A stretch of 64,000 nt of DNA from Paenibacillus tuaregi (GCF_900086655.1 NZ_LT575476.1:529-64528), one strand, 5' to 3'; positions 36,790-46,073 are shown, counted from the first letter of the stretch. Numbers and translations: made by a program. Notes: generated by a model from the letters alone, not told the origin.

Positions 36790-37072
36790 TATACTGCCTG
36801 GCAATATGCTGGGTACCATCAGTCATGGGTAGGAAAAGTGCTATTTACTCTAATCATCCAGTAGGTATTAGATATAATTACTTTGTAAGCGATGATTCTT
36901 ATACAAATTATCATTTTGTAGCAGGTAATGGTTATAAGGAACAATCAGGTGTTACTTATTTTGGTATCAAAGATCCTGACAATGGGCAGTATATAACACT
37001 CATACAGTCTGGCTGAACTGGGCTAATAATGTAAATGATTTTGGCATGATACTTACTATTCCACAGACATAA
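36790..37072 (+). pseudogene. Broken papain-like (C39-type) peptidase remnant
   Basis: Three reading frames in series carry protein-like pieces: WQYAGYHQSWVGK, then SNHPVGIRYNYFVSDDSY through YHFVAGNGY and GIKDPDNGQYITL, then WANNVNDFGMILTIPQT ending at TAA 37070. The His in NYHFVAGNGY and the Asp in KDPD fit the C-terminal half of C39-like cysteine peptidases, but this is a loose match. At least two frameshifts (one at an A run near 36836) and a missing N-terminal part make it inactive. Confidence 0.45.
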
Positions 37073-37146
37073 GTAATTTTATTCTCTCCGCTATTTAGTC
37101 GAGCGTAATGATTAGATAGCGGGAGAATCTAGTGAGGTATGGTGTT

Positions 37147-37617
37147 ATGTATAAAAAAGAAGTTGTCTATATTGCATTACTTATGATTAATATTCTATTT
37201 ATAATTCTTGTGGATATTACTACATTTAAAGTAAGACCAGATCGTGGTATATCAGCAAATGGTAACCCCGGAATTATAGTGTTAACCTTTGGAGTAGCAT
37301 TTTTCTTAATACTAGTTATCCTTACTTATTTAGAAATTTATAGAATGTTGGAGAGAACAGACAAACCTAAAATAATATTAATACCTGTTCTTTCCTTAGT
37401 TTTTCTAACTCTAGTTATAATAGGGGAAGTTACTAAGGTTAATTTATTGAGAGAAAAATTAAGAGGACTTACAAATGATGAAGACTCAGCAGTTTATCAT
37501 TTTGGCTGGATTAACCAATACACAAATACCTTATTTTTCAATCAATACATTTTGATTGCTGGCATTAGTCTATCAGTATTTCTTGCGTGGGTAATATATA
37601 GTTATAGAAACAAATAA
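37147..37617 (+). CDS. Membrane protein, unknown
   Basis: 156 residues with four hydrophobic helices (about 6-22, 43-62, 78-95, 130-150). ATG 37147 is 10 bases after GTGAGG. The gene is AT-rich compared with the core genes, as are its neighbours. No family recognised. Confidence 0.65.
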   Translation: MYKKEVVYIALLMINILFIILVDITTFKVRPDRGISANGNPGIIVLTFGVAFFLILVILTYLEIYRMLERTDKPKIILIPVLSLVFLTLVIIGEVTKVNLLREKLRGLTNDEDSAVYHFGWINQYTNTLFFNQYILIAGISLSVFLAWVIYSYRNK

Positions 37618-37948
37618 CAAAGGATTTTTTAAAAGTGAGCATATTGTTACATATAGAGAGAATAGGGAAATCAATTGAACAAGGCATTAAATCACTATAA
37701 AGTTAGGCTGAATTAATTAGTCTAGCTTTTCTTTTTTGGATCTTTTAATACAACTGGCATAAGGCAATTTACTCATGTGAAGAAATTACCACTTAGGATG
37801 ATGCGGTTACAGTTTGAAATGAAATGTAAACCACCAACTTTTTTCGAAATAGATACTGGGCGCTTAATTCTAATGCATCTCTACGATTTGGACTACGTGC
37901 AATAAAAACCCGACGATTTGACAATAAAACCTTAAAGGATGTGTCACC
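37618..37948. other. Gene-free gap
   Basis: I see one terminator-like stem (about 37699-37735, AAGTTAGGCT with AGTCTAGCTT, followed by TTCTTTTTT) that would end the preceding gene. There are no other supported features. Confidence 0.45.
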
Positions 37949-38557
37949 ATGCCCCGGCTGCTTGGAAATCGAATTATTTTGAGAGAATATCAGAAGGAAG
38001 ATTTAGATTCAATGAGACAGTGGTGCAACGACCCGGAAATCGTTGATAACTTATCAGATGTTTTCTTATTCCCACATACCGTAAATGGAACAGAACAATA
38101 TTTGAATTCATTACTTGAGGGAACAACAGAGCAGAAAGGATTTGTAATTGCTCTAAAAGATACTGAAGAATATATAGGTCAAATTGATTTATTCAGATTA
38201 GATTGGAAGAATAGATCGGCCGAGCTTGGGATCGTGATTGGAATTAAGAAATATCTCGGCAAGGGATACGGTACTGAAGCAATAAAAGTACTGCAAGAGT
38301 TTGTATTTAACAGATTAAATTTAAATCGATTGCAGTTGCAAGTTCACGATTTCAATGAAAGAGCGTATAGATGCTACGTAAAGTGCGGGTTTAAGGAAGA
38401 AGGAAGATTGAGGGAGAGGAATTTTATTCATGGACGTTATTCAGATACGATTTACATGAGCATTCTAAAAAGAGAGTATGAAGAAATAACCTCCTCCCGT
38501 GATAGCCTATCTAATAAGATGCAACAGGATAATGATTACACCCAAAAGTATGATTAA
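37949..38557 (+). CDS. RimJ/RimL-type GNAT acetyltransferase
   Basis: 202 residues. Motif A (GIVIGIKKYLGKGYGTEAIKV) and motif B (NERAYRCYVKCGFKEEGRLRE) are of the RimL/Acetyltransf_3 kind that often modifies protein N termini or small amines. AAAGGATGTG precedes ATG 37949. The last 20-25 residues after KREYEEI are untypical and overlap a minus-strand gene, so the natural stop may have been lost by mutation. Confidence 0.87.
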   Translation: MPRLLGNRIILREYQKEDLDSMRQWCNDPEIVDNLSDVFLFPHTVNGTEQYLNSLLEGTTEQKGFVIALKDTEEYIGQIDLFRLDWKNRSAELGIVIGIKKYLGKGYGTEAIKVLQEFVFNRLNLNRLQLQVHDFNERAYRCYVKCGFKEEGRLRERNFIHGRYSDTIYMSILKREYEEITSSRDSLSNKMQQDNDYTQKYD

Positions 38558-38671
38558 GATGCCGAGTACCCAACGATGGAACGATGAGTGGGAATCTTTG
38601 GTAGAGCCTTTTTTTATGATCGTAAATACCTCAGCAGCAATGATAAGAATGCCAGCAATTATTGAACTCAC
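38507..38671 (-). CDS. Small two-helix membrane protein
   Basis: 54 residues, too short for the usual ORF cutoff. Two hydrophobic helices (SSIIAGILIIAAEVFTII and WVLGILIILLGVIIILLHL) are joined by a polar loop. The GTG at 38671 is about nine bases after AAAGGAG; an in-frame ATG at 38680 abuts that site and is less likely. Its 3' end overlaps the 3' end of the GNAT gene by 51 bases in antisense. No family recognised. Confidence 0.6.
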   Translation of the reverse strand: MSSIIAGILIIAAEVFTIIKKGSTKDSHSSFHRWVLGILIILLGVIIILLHLIR

Positions 38672-38942
38672 TTTGATCATCTCCTTTACTTAAGAAACGC
38701 AGGAAATAACAAATAGTTCGTGTGCAAAGCAGGAATATGAGGCTGTCTTCATAAACTAGCTGCTTATATTCGGTGGCCAAGAACTTTCTGGAGCTTAACT
38801 GGCTAATTGGAATAATTACTTCCAACTTCTACGCCCATTCAAGCGTTCTCATAAGAGACATACCAATGATCCCCGGTTCATTATTTAGAAAAGGTTGTGT
38901 TCCATATATATAGAAGACAACCAACAATTAGGAGGAAATTTA

Positions 38943-39398
38943 GTGGGATACATCATGGATCTAAGGGAACAGGTTGGTTCGAGGCCCTTGATTATGCCGG
39001 GTTCATGCGTGCTAGTCTTCAACAAAGAGGGTCAATTATTGCTCCAAAAGCGGACAGACAGCCTAGACTGGGGAACTATTGGAGGTTCCATGGAACCGGG
39101 GGAATCATTCGAGGATACCGCCAGAAGGGAACTACTTGAAGAGGCTGGATTAACAGTGAATGCGCTTACTTTTATTAATATCTTTTCAGGACAAGACATG
39201 TACTACAAATACCCTAACGGAGACGAGGTTTATAATGTTATCGCAATGTTCGAGGTGCGTGATGTGGAAGATGAGCCTAGGATCAATGATCATGAAAGCC
39301 TTGAGCTCGGGTACTTCTCTCTGGATGAGCCGATCTCGGATTTGAACCCATTTTCAGAGCTTTACCTAAGAAAAGCGGGGTACATAAAGCTCTGGTAG
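38943..39398 (+). CDS. NUDIX hydrolase
   Basis: 151 residues with a full Nudix box (GGSMEPGESFEDTARRELLEEAGL) that binds the metal for cleaving a nucleoside diphosphate linked to another moiety. The substrate is unknown. GTG 38943 is seven bases after GGAGG. The ORF could extend to 38895, but not with a ribosome binding site. Confidence 0.9.
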   Translation: MGYIMDLREQVGSRPLIMPGSCVLVFNKEGQLLLQKRTDSLDWGTIGGSMEPGESFEDTARRELLEEAGLTVNALTFINIFSGQDMYYKYPNGDEVYNVIAMFEVRDVEDEPRINDHESLELGYFSLDEPISDLNPFSELYLRKAGYIKLW

Positions 39399-39455
39399 CT
39401 GTTATACCCTTGGACCAACCATATCACCTTCAGGGAGGAGCGAGAAACCTACTAC

Positions 39456-39698
39456 ATGGGCAATAACTTTTACAAAATATTAGGTTCCATATTTATGGCG
39501 GTAAGTGCAATTTTGTACACGATTGAGCGAATTACGGCAAGTATATCCTGGTCGCTGATTGCTGCGGCTCATGCGTCCCATGGAAGCATCTTTAATGTTC
39601 CCCTGAAGTACCCTGGTCTTTTCGACAACTTCTTCGTATGGTTCCTATTCTTAATTGGATTTGTAATTCTGGCATACGGGTTCCCTAGGAAGGGCTAG
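39456..39698 (+). CDS. Small membrane protein, unknown
   Basis: 80 residues with two hydrophobic helices (about 8-38 and 58-76). ATG 39456 is rather far (15 bases) from GGGAGGAG. It is followed 12 bases later by another membrane protein gene, probably in one operon. Confidence 0.6.
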   Translation: MGNNFYKILGSIFMAVSAILYTIERITASISWSLIAAAHASHGSIFNVPLKYPGLFDNFFVWFLFLIGFVILAYGFPRKG

Positions 39699-39709
39699 GG
39701 GTTATTAAG

Positions 39710-40144
39710 ATGACAAGCTCTCTTAAAACAAAATTTGCCGCAGCATTCCTAACTCCGATTATATTTTCGCTAATGGCAGGTTTATATTTTGCGAATGAAA
39801 CGTATGACTTCAGCTTCTATTTTAAGGGGGGTCTGATCTATAGCTCCTTACCTATTCTTCTTATAGGGCTGTCCTTTTCTGTCGCAATGGGAGCATTGTA
39901 TAACCGTCTCTATATTAGAAGCAAGGCGCTGCAACTAATTACTGTACTCCTTGCTTATGCTGCCGCCGGATTCCTTGGAACGTGTATATATTGTGCTGCT
40001 GTAACGTTACCTGGTGGTGTGGATTGGAATTGGGAGGGCGTAAGGTCTCTTTCGGCATTTGGAATTACGGCATCTCTATTATTTGCAACTATGGAATACA
40101 TGCTTAGTCTGTTATCTATATTAAAAAGAAAGCGAGGCAAATAG
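39710..40144 (+). CDS. Membrane protein, unknown
   Basis: 144 residues with four hydrophobic helices (about 8-27, 40-62, 74-98, 113-132) and a basic tail (KRKRGK). It lies between the small membrane protein and the DinB gene, with a one-base gap to the latter, so the genes are likely co-transcribed. Confidence 0.68.
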   Translation: MTSSLKTKFAAAFLTPIIFSLMAGLYFANETYDFSFYFKGGLIYSSLPILLIGLSFSVAMGALYNRLYIRSKALQLITVLLAYAAAGFLGTCIYCAAVTLPGGVDWNWEGVRSLSAFGITASLLFATMEYMLSLLSILKRKRGK

Positions 40145-40145
40145 C

Positions 40146-40601
40146 ATGACTCTAAAAGATGATTTGCTGGTGGAATTTGAGGAATGGTCGGGCTTTGTGG
40201 ACCGGATTGCCCATCAAGATTGGAATGTGTCCCTGGGAGAGGGGAAGTGGACCATTCATGATGTGGTGTGTCACATCTACCTGTGGGATAAATATTTTCT
40301 GGAGGAAGCAATCAAGCCTATATCCGAGGGCCAGCCTCTGACCTTACGTCACTTGGATTACAACGAGTTCAACCGCAAGGCAGTGGAGGCAGGCAGCAAG
40401 CTCACCAAGCCAGAGCTTATTGAGCTGACCAGACAGTTCAGATCATCTATTGTGACTGAAATTAGGGATCAGGAGCCCTCCAAATTCACAGAGGAATATG
40501 TGGATGCGGATGGAAACAAGTTCAGCGTGGAGAGCTATTTAAAAGATTTCATTTGGCATGACAGGCATCATATGAAGCAGATTGAGGATCTTAAGGAGTG
40601 A
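40146..40601 (+). CDS. DinB/YfiT-like metalloenzyme
   Basis: 151 residues. The four-helix DinB_2 fold is indicated by GKWTIHDVVCHIYLWDKYF and the C-terminal WHDRHHMKQIEDL, whose three His form the usual metal site. Members are thiol-dependent transferases or of unknown role. ATG 40146 is one base after the preceding stop, so translation is coupled. Confidence 0.85.
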   Translation: MTLKDDLLVEFEEWSGFVDRIAHQDWNVSLGEGKWTIHDVVCHIYLWDKYFLEEAIKPISEGQPLTLRHLDYNEFNRKAVEAGSKLTKPELIELTRQFRSSIVTEIRDQEPSKFTEEYVDADGNKFSVESYLKDFIWHDRHHMKQIEDLKE

Positions 40602-40607
40602 TAGCAG

Positions 40608-40852
40608 TTGGGAAGTTTGGCCGTGGAGCCATTTATATTTTTAGGATGCGCCATCCTGTTCTTTCTTCCTATTATGTTTAGGAAATATCTGGAGTACGTG
40701 CAGATACTGGCTGGCTTCGCGGTAGTCTCTGGATTAATGATCATTCATGATGAAGTTCAACAAGGATCATGTTTGCATTAGCTCTCGTGTGGGTGTTTGG
40801 CTCGATAAGTGCGCTAAGTATAAACCAAAGGAAAAATAATACCTCCCACTAG
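40608..40852 (+). pseudogene. Frameshifted small membrane protein gene
   Basis: TTG 40608, nine bases after AAGGAG (40593-40598), opens a frame of 57 codons with two hydrophobic helices that ends at TAG 40779. Another frame continues without a break from about 40768 as RIMFALALVWVFGSISALSI to a stop at 40850-40852. One indel near 40765 would join them. It follows DinB closely. Confidence 0.5.
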
Positions 40853-40866
40853 AAAGGCTGGTTCAA

Positions 40867-41034
40867 ATGAATGAGTCTATAAGAGTACTTGAGATGATGC
40901 CGTTGATTATGCTTGGTCTGTATTTGGTTCTGATCGTGGCTGGAATTTATGCGATTTTTTTATTTATTGCGCTTGCCAAGCGGGGGATACGGGCCCTTGA
41001 TATTTATCTTGACGAAAAGACAAATCAAAAATAG
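40867..41034 (+). CDS. Small single-helix membrane protein
   Basis: 55 residues, missed by a 60-residue cutoff. One long hydrophobic helix (PLIMLGLYLVLIVAGIYAIF and onward) and a charged tail (KRGIRALDIYLDEKTNQK). ATG 40867 is nine bases after AAAGG. Related small proteins with such a tail occur in Bacillales; the function is not known. It lies 14 bases after the frameshifted gene. Confidence 0.65.
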   Translation: MNESIRVLEMMPLIMLGLYLVLIVAGIYAIFLFIALAKRGIRALDIYLDEKTNQK

Positions 41035-41211
41035 GCGTATAGTCTTACAATTACCTAAAGCTTAGGAATTTGGGGAGGTACGGAATGAGAAGCGCAGAAA
41101 TGGTATAGACAGGACGGGATTAACCACACATACCTTGCTTAAATATGCTGTAGATTTTTAGAACAAGCGCTAGTCCTTACATCATAACCAAAAAAAGTCA
41201 CGAGATTAGAT

Positions 41212-41254
41212 GCCCCAGCCTAAGATAGAAGTTATCTATGGAAGGGGCTATTTT
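41212..41254 (+). terminator. Terminator-like hairpin
   Basis: GCCCC and GGGGC with an inner AGATA/TATCT pairing, followed by TATTTTA. It ends the membrane protein cluster. Confidence 0.5.
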
Positions 41255-41295
41255 ACTTCTAAGGGAGGATTATAGCAGGCCAGGAAAGAAGATAG

Positions 41296-41605
41296 TGGAT
41301 ACAGAAGTTCGGGGATCTGCTCGTGGCTCAGGAGCCGGACCGTAAGGATCAGGTTGCCGGATGAGCTGCCTTACGCCAAGCTGATTTTTGAGCATACGAG
41401 CTGGGCCTCGCTGGATCAAATGGTTAACTGGTGGATCGGTATCCGGAATGATTTCCTTGTTTATGACCACGGATTTATTCCGGAGCTGGCTGCTGAGGTG
41501 CCTTAGCATTTTGGATATGTCTATCCTGCTCAAGAGGCTGCAAGGATGACGGAATATCTTCAGCATATCCGGCAGCTGCCTGCGAATACGGTTGAGGTTT
41601 ATTGA
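41296..41605 (+). pseudogene. Broken gene: one frameshift and one in-frame TAG
   Basis: WIQKFGDLLVAQEPDRKDQ in one frame continues in another as LPDELPYAKLIFEHTSWASL through NWWIGIRNDFLVYDHGFIPE, meets TAG at 41504-41506 and then carries on as HFGYVYPAQEAARMTEYLQH to TGA 41603. The downstream part ends 13 bases before the next GNAT start. The family is not recognised. It lacks a start codon and ribosome binding site. Confidence 0.55.
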
Positions 41606-41618
41606 AGGGAGCGACCCC

Positions 41619-42116
41619 ATGGTTCATATTAGAAGTGTGGAACTAGAAGATGCTAAGGCGTTCTGGGCACTCCGGCTGGAGGCTTTGAAATCGAATCCAG
41701 AAGCGTTCGGAGCCTCCTATGAGGATGCTGTCCAGCTGTCCGAGTCTGAAATTCAACAGAGAATAGCGGGCAGTCTTATCGTAGGAGCATTCAATGACCA
41801 AGATCAGCTGGTAGGGATGGTTGGTTTCAAAAGAGAGCAGGGCATGAAGCTCCGGCACAAAGGAATGATCTGGGGTGTATATGTGTCGCTGGACTACCGG
41901 GGCCAGGGACTTGCCACGGCGCTATTCAAGGAGCTGTTTGATAGAATCAGCGGGCTGGAAGGTTTACAGCAAGTTAATCTGGCCGTCGTTACTACGAATG
42001 CTGCGGCCATCAGGCTGTACAGAAATTTTGGATTTGTTACGTATGGGATCGAGAAGAATGCTCTAATGTATGAGGGACAAGGATATGATGAGGAGCTCAT
42101 GACTTATTTCTTTTAA
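41619..42116 (+). CDS. GNAT family N-acetyltransferase
   Basis: 165 residues with motif A in GVYVSLDYRGQGLATALFKE and motif B in TTNAAAIRLYRNFGFVTYG. ATG 41619 is eight bases after AAGGGAG; an earlier ATG at 41592 lies inside the preceding pseudogene. The substrate is unknown. Confidence 0.9.
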   Translation: MVHIRSVELEDAKAFWALRLEALKSNPEAFGASYEDAVQLSESEIQQRIAGSLIVGAFNDQDQLVGMVGFKREQGMKLRHKGMIWGVYVSLDYRGQGLATALFKELFDRISGLEGLQQVNLAVVTTNAAAIRLYRNFGFVTYGIEKNALMYEGQGYDEELMTYFF

Positions 42117-42192
42117 AACACTGAAGTAGAAAACCACCTGCATTCGTACGCTGTATGCGACCTATCTACCTAACATGAGGGGTGAGACGCAA

Positions 42193-43003
42193 ATGCTTCA
42201 CATTCGATCTTCACTGGATTTGATTCAGGAGATAGAACAATCCGAGATCCGTTATATGTCAGACCGGATGTCCGCTATACAAGACAGACCTGGTAACCCG
42301 GAAGGCATTGAGATTCAACAATTCGGCCAGGCCATCTGCTACTACAGCCGAAGCATGCCTTGGGGCAGTTTTAATACGGTAAAAGGAATAACGGGGCGGA
42401 TGCAGAGTTGATCGATCCGATCCTGGAATTCTACCAGGCCCGGGAACGCAACATCCAGCTCGAGATTGTCCCGGGCCTGGCGGATCAAGAGATTCTAAAG
42501 CGTTTGCATGATCATGGACTATACCCTGCGGGATATCACACCTCTTTATATATGAACCCGGCGGATTTGACGGGGCCGCCCGAGAACCCGCGTATCCGGG
42601 TGCAGGAACTGAAGGAAGATCAATATGATCTTTACGCAGCCATTCACTGCCGCAGCTTTGGGCTGCCCGAGGAAGGCATTCCGCCTGTGGCAGCCAACAA
42701 TAAAGTGCTGTATCCCCGGCCGGGCTGGAAATTTTATTTGGCTTATATGGACGACATTCCCGCCGCAGCGGGAGTTATGTATATAAAGGGGGACGTGGCC
42801 TCCCTTACTTTGGCTGCAACCTTGCCGGAGTTCAGAAATTTGGGGCTGCAGGGGAGCCTGCTAAGAACCAGGATTATGGAAGCTGCCGCAGCAGCTGCAG
42901 ACTTGTGGTGGGCCAATGCGCTTTCTTGTCCCAAAGCCACCGGAATATGGAGCAGGCAGGCATGAAGGTAGGATACATCAGAACCACATGGATCAAAAGA
43001 TAA
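42193..43003 (+). pseudogene. GNAT acetyltransferase gene with two frameshifts
   Basis: Three segments in different frames read through as one GNAT-like protein of about 270 residues: LHIRSSLDLIQEIEQSEIRY..., then LIDPILEFYQARERN... with motif A-like AATLPEFRNLGLQGSLLRTR, then QSHRNMEQAGMKVGYIRTTW to TAA 43001. Frameshifts lie near 42400 (GGGGCGG) and near 42925 (CCCAAAG). Both are at short homopolymers, so sequencing error is possible, but similar damage is common nearby. Confidence 0.75.
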
Positions 43004-43021
43004 CAAGGAGGTATTTTAAAA

Positions 43022-43417
43022 ATGGCTTTGAATTCTATCATCCCTGTTCTCCGGATATTCGACGAGGAGAAGGCTCTGCAATTCTACATAGATTTTCTGG
43101 GCTTCACCTTGGATTGGAAATATGCGTATGAGCCGGGGTTCCCGCAGTACATGCAGATTTCTAAGGATGGCATTGAGCTGCATCTGAGTGAGCACCATGG
43201 GGACGGTTGTCCTGGCGCCGCGTTAAGGATTGAGGTGGATGATATCAAGACATTTCAACAACACCTTGTCGAAAAGGAATACAAGTATGCGAAGCCCGAC
43301 TTGGAATCCACTCCGTGGCAGGCCTTAGAGTGCCGTGTAACGGACCCGTTTGGGAACCGTCTAATATTTTATGAGGATCAATACGAAGAAGAGGCGGGGG
43401 CTGAATCGTATGAATGA
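43022..43417 (+). CDS. VOC superfamily (glyoxalase/bleomycin resistance-like) protein
   Basis: 131 residues with the two-module betaalphabeta fold: PVLRIFDEEKALQFYIDFLGF at the start, IELHLSEHHGDGCPGAALRIEV, and the end TDPFGNRLIFYED. The bleomycin-resistance-like form is suggested by the SEHHGD segment, but binding is unproven. AAGGAGG is 10 bases before ATG 43022. It overlaps the next gene by eight bases. Confidence 0.88.
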   Translation: MALNSIIPVLRIFDEEKALQFYIDFLGFTLDWKYAYEPGFPQYMQISKDGIELHLSEHHGDGCPGAALRIEVDDIKTFQQHLVEKEYKYAKPDLESTPWQALECRVTDPFGNRLIFYEDQYEEEAGAESYE

Positions 43418-43628
43418 GAATAAAGCACCTGTGTCCAATGATCTCCCGGCAGGCTTGGCCAAGCCTGCTGTTAGGGCGCTCACCAGTGCGGGACTGCTGA
43501 ACCTTGAGCAGATCAGCAGAATAAGCGAGAATGAAATTAAGTAGCTGCACGGAATCGGGCCTAATGCTATGAAGCTGATCCGTGCCGCTCTAGAGAAGAA
43601 GGGGCTTACCTTTTCCGGGGACAAGTGA
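43410..43628 (+). pseudogene. Helix-hairpin-helix DNA-binding protein with one in-frame TAG
   Basis: 72 codons from ATG 43410 to TGA 43626 are open apart from TAG at 43542-43544. The product reads LPAGLAKPAVRALTSAGLLN and LEQISRISENEIK, then after the stop LHGIGPNAMKLIRAALEKKG. This is the HhH fold typical of short RNA-polymerase-alpha-CTD-like proteins, and the TAG falls just before the hairpin LHGIGP. Upstream and downstream of it the sequence is undamaged. It overlaps the preceding stop. Confidence 0.7.
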
Positions 43629-43819
43629 GCTTGGACAAAAAGGCTATATAAGTTGAACTTAAGAATTACCATTAGGCAAAAGTGTGAAGTAAGACGATTC
43701 CCCATTAGTTCAGTCTATATAGCATAATAGATAGACATCATATGTGATGAGGGGTCATCGCTAATAACCCTTAGGATGTATGCCGGTACTGCTCAAAGCC
43801 AGTTTTAGGGGTGAGAAGA

Positions 43820-44185
43820 ATGAAGGTTAAGCGGATTGTTGCCAATATTTCAGCGAACGGGGAGGAGCTTGCCGCTGCCCAGAGCTTTTACGGGAATGTG
43901 CTCGGACTGGACGTGCTTATGGATCATGGCTGGATCACCACCTATGGTTCAGAGCGAGAGATGAGCATTCAGGTGAACATTGCCACGCAGGGCGGATCGG
44001 ATACACCCACGCCGGATCTGTCCATTGAGGTAGACGATGTGGATACCGCATACGACCGTATGCAAAGAGCCGGGTTCAAGATCGAGTATGGCCCTGCCAA
44101 CGAGCCTTGGGGTGTGCGGAGATTCTATGTCCGCGACCCGTTCGGCAAGCTCGTTAATATTGTGGCGCATCAACCGGGGTCATAG
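43820..44185 (+). CDS. VOC superfamily (glyoxalase-like) protein
   Basis: 121 residues: AAAQSFYGNVLGLDVLMDHGW in the first module, LSIEVDDVDTAYDRMQRAGF and VRDPFGKLVNIVAH in the second. The enzyme activity is unknown. ATG 43820 follows GGGGTGAG; the frame is open back to 43811. It has no clear partner. Confidence 0.88.
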   Translation: MKVKRIVANISANGEELAAAQSFYGNVLGLDVLMDHGWITTYGSEREMSIQVNIATQGGSDTPTPDLSIEVDDVDTAYDRMQRAGFKIEYGPANEPWGVRRFYVRDPFGKLVNIVAHQPGS

Positions 44186-44433
44186 AGGCTGTCTGTCAAG
44201 GTCTATGGGTCTGCAGTAAAGAAAGTAAAATGATTCCGAAGAAACGGCAGTGGTCGCCTTTGTTTTAGGTTTTCTACCTAAATAGTTTAATCCAGAAACT
44301 CTAGAACAACAGCGATCGTAGGAACATTTTACGTACTGCACGTATTGAACTTTTATTCTGTATTTCTCGGCGCATTCGTATTGGTAGTTCATCTATACAG
44401 CAAAATTAAACACTATCCCAAGGAGAACGATCT

Positions 44434-44889
44434 ATGAAGCCAATTCGAAATTCGGCAAGAGCCGTTATTGTGGAGCAGGAATGGGTTCTTCTAACCAAGA
44501 ATCAGGACCATATGGGAGTCTATTATCTGTTTCCTGGCGGGGGTCAGGAGAAGGGCGAAGACCTGCGAGCAGCGGTGATCCGGGAGTGCCTTGAAGAAAT
44601 TGGGTGCCGTGTTGAAGCCGGGGATCTGATTGCAGTCCGGGAGTATATCGGCCGGAACCATGAGTTCGCAAAATGGGATTCTGACCTGCATCAAGTGGAG
44701 TTTTATTTCGGATGCGGCATCGTAGGCGGGGATCAGCCGGCGAATGGGGCAATCCCCGACGACACACAAATTGGCGTGGAATGGATAAACCTTGACCAAT
44801 TGGGCGATATCCGGGTTTATCCACGCTCGCTGGCAGATCAGCTGAAGAACCATCGGACTGAGCCGCGGTATTTGGGGGATACGAACTGA
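44434..44889 (+). CDS. NUDIX hydrolase
   Basis: 151 residues with the Nudix box GGGQEKGEDLRAAVIRECLEEIG. The N-terminal ARAVIVEQEWVLLTKNQ is typical of small-molecule Nudix enzymes. The substrate is unknown. AAGGAG lies before ATG 44434. Confidence 0.9.
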   Translation: MKPIRNSARAVIVEQEWVLLTKNQDHMGVYYLFPGGGQEKGEDLRAAVIRECLEEIGCRVEAGDLIAVREYIGRNHEFAKWDSDLHQVEFYFGCGIVGGDQPANGAIPDDTQIGVEWINLDQLGDIRVYPRSLADQLKNHRTEPRYLGDTN

Positions 44890-45007
44890 GAACACGGTCT
44901 ATTGATTCTGTTCTATCGGGTATACATTTATATGGGGCCCCGGTCCGGGCCGGAGTTCTCAAGACTCCAGCGGTGAGGAGCCTTATCAAGCAGCGGAGGT
45001 AGACAAA

Positions 45008-45739
45008 ATGAACAAAATCGCGGTTATATCCGATATACACGGGAATGTACCGGCCCTTAAGGCCGTTTTGGAAGATATACGTCAGCGCGGGGTCAGCGCT
45101 ATTTACTGTTTGGGAGACTTGATTGGCAAGGGGCCCAGCGGGCATGAGACCGTGGATCTGGTGCGTGAGAACTGTGAACGGGTGGTTCAAGGGAACTGGG
45201 ATGATTTTATTGGAAAAGAAACCTCGGAACCCGTCCTCAACTGGCATCAGGAGCAGCTCGGCCGGGAACGCCTTGAATATCTGGGCTCACTGCCCTTTTC
45301 CATCGAATTTGTGATGAGCGGGCGGTATATCCGGCTGTTCCACGCCTCCCCGAGGAGCCTGTATGAGCGCATTCAGCCTTGGGACAGCTACGAGAGCCGC
45401 CTATCGCTGTTCTCGGGGTCAGAATTGTGCAAGGACCCGCGGGATGCCGATGTGGTCGGGTATGGCGATATCCATAATGTCTATCTGCAGCACCTGGAGG
45501 GAAGGATGTTGTTCAATACAGGAAGCGTGGGCAACCCTCTTGATATGACTCAAGCTTCGTACGCTATATTAGAGGGGGAATATGGAAGCCGGGAGACCGC
45601 CCCGTTCAGCGTTCAGTTGGTTCGCGTCCCTTATGATATCGAGCGGGCCATTCAGGAGGCGGCGGATGTGCAGATGCCGCTGCTGAAGGAGTATGCCCAG
45701 GAGCTGAGAACCGCAAGGTATCGGGGACTTTCCAAGTAG
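45008..45739 (+). CDS. Calcineurin-like metallophosphoesterase
   Basis: 243 residues with the dinuclear metal motifs in order: SDIHGN, GDLIGKGP, GNWDDF (in place of the common GNHD), LFHASP and GDIHN. This fits the YfcE/MJ0936-like phosphodiesterases. The substrate is unknown. GGAGG is close before ATG 45008. A terminator follows. Confidence 0.9.
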   Translation: MNKIAVISDIHGNVPALKAVLEDIRQRGVSAIYCLGDLIGKGPSGHETVDLVRENCERVVQGNWDDFIGKETSEPVLNWHQEQLGRERLEYLGSLPFSIEFVMSGRYIRLFHASPRSLYERIQPWDSYESRLSLFSGSELCKDPRDADVVGYGDIHNVYLQHLEGRMLFNTGSVGNPLDMTQASYAILEGEYGSRETAPFSVQLVRVPYDIERAIQEAADVQMPLLKEYAQELRTARYRGLSK

Positions 45740-45769
45740 AAAACATAGGTGGAAGCATAGCTTTAGATT

Positions 45770-45807
45770 AAGCGTAGAACGGGTGTTGTTCTGCGCTTTT
45801 TTGCTGT
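45770..45807 (+). terminator. Terminator of the phosphoesterase gene
   Basis: AGCGTAGAAC and GTTCTGCGCT pair with one wobble, followed by TTTTTT. Confidence 0.8.
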
Positions 45808-45835
45808 TGTTTTGTAGCGGTGGTTCAAAAACAGA

Positions 45836-45943
45836 ACAGTTTATTTGACCTTTGACGACGGACCGGGCGAGTTGATATGGGGGTTAGGCTGCAGATCAGA
45901 AATCATGAGCCCGGCGGTTCCCAACGCCGCTGCCCTAGGATGA
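45836..45943 (+). pseudogene. Remnant with a polysaccharide deacetylase motif
   Basis: One frame reads TVYLTFDDGPGELIWGLG. TFDDGP is motif 1 of NodB-type polysaccharide deacetylases. The frame stops after about 35 codons (TAG near 45941) and has no start, so at most a fragment is left. Confidence 0.35.
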
Positions 45944-46073
45944 CAGTTATTTACTGGAAGTCTAAAATGGATTAACCTTGTTGTATAAGCATTTCGGCCA
46001 TAATGTTGATTTTGCACCAGAGCTACACGTTGAGACCTTGGTTTTTCAATCAAGAGCATGAGGGGGGACCTGA

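Noticed and set aside
44465..45247. Minus-strand open frame of 260 codons
   Set aside because: It covers a NUDIX gene and a phosphoesterase gene in antisense, with a low-complexity Pro/Arg-rich product and no start signals.
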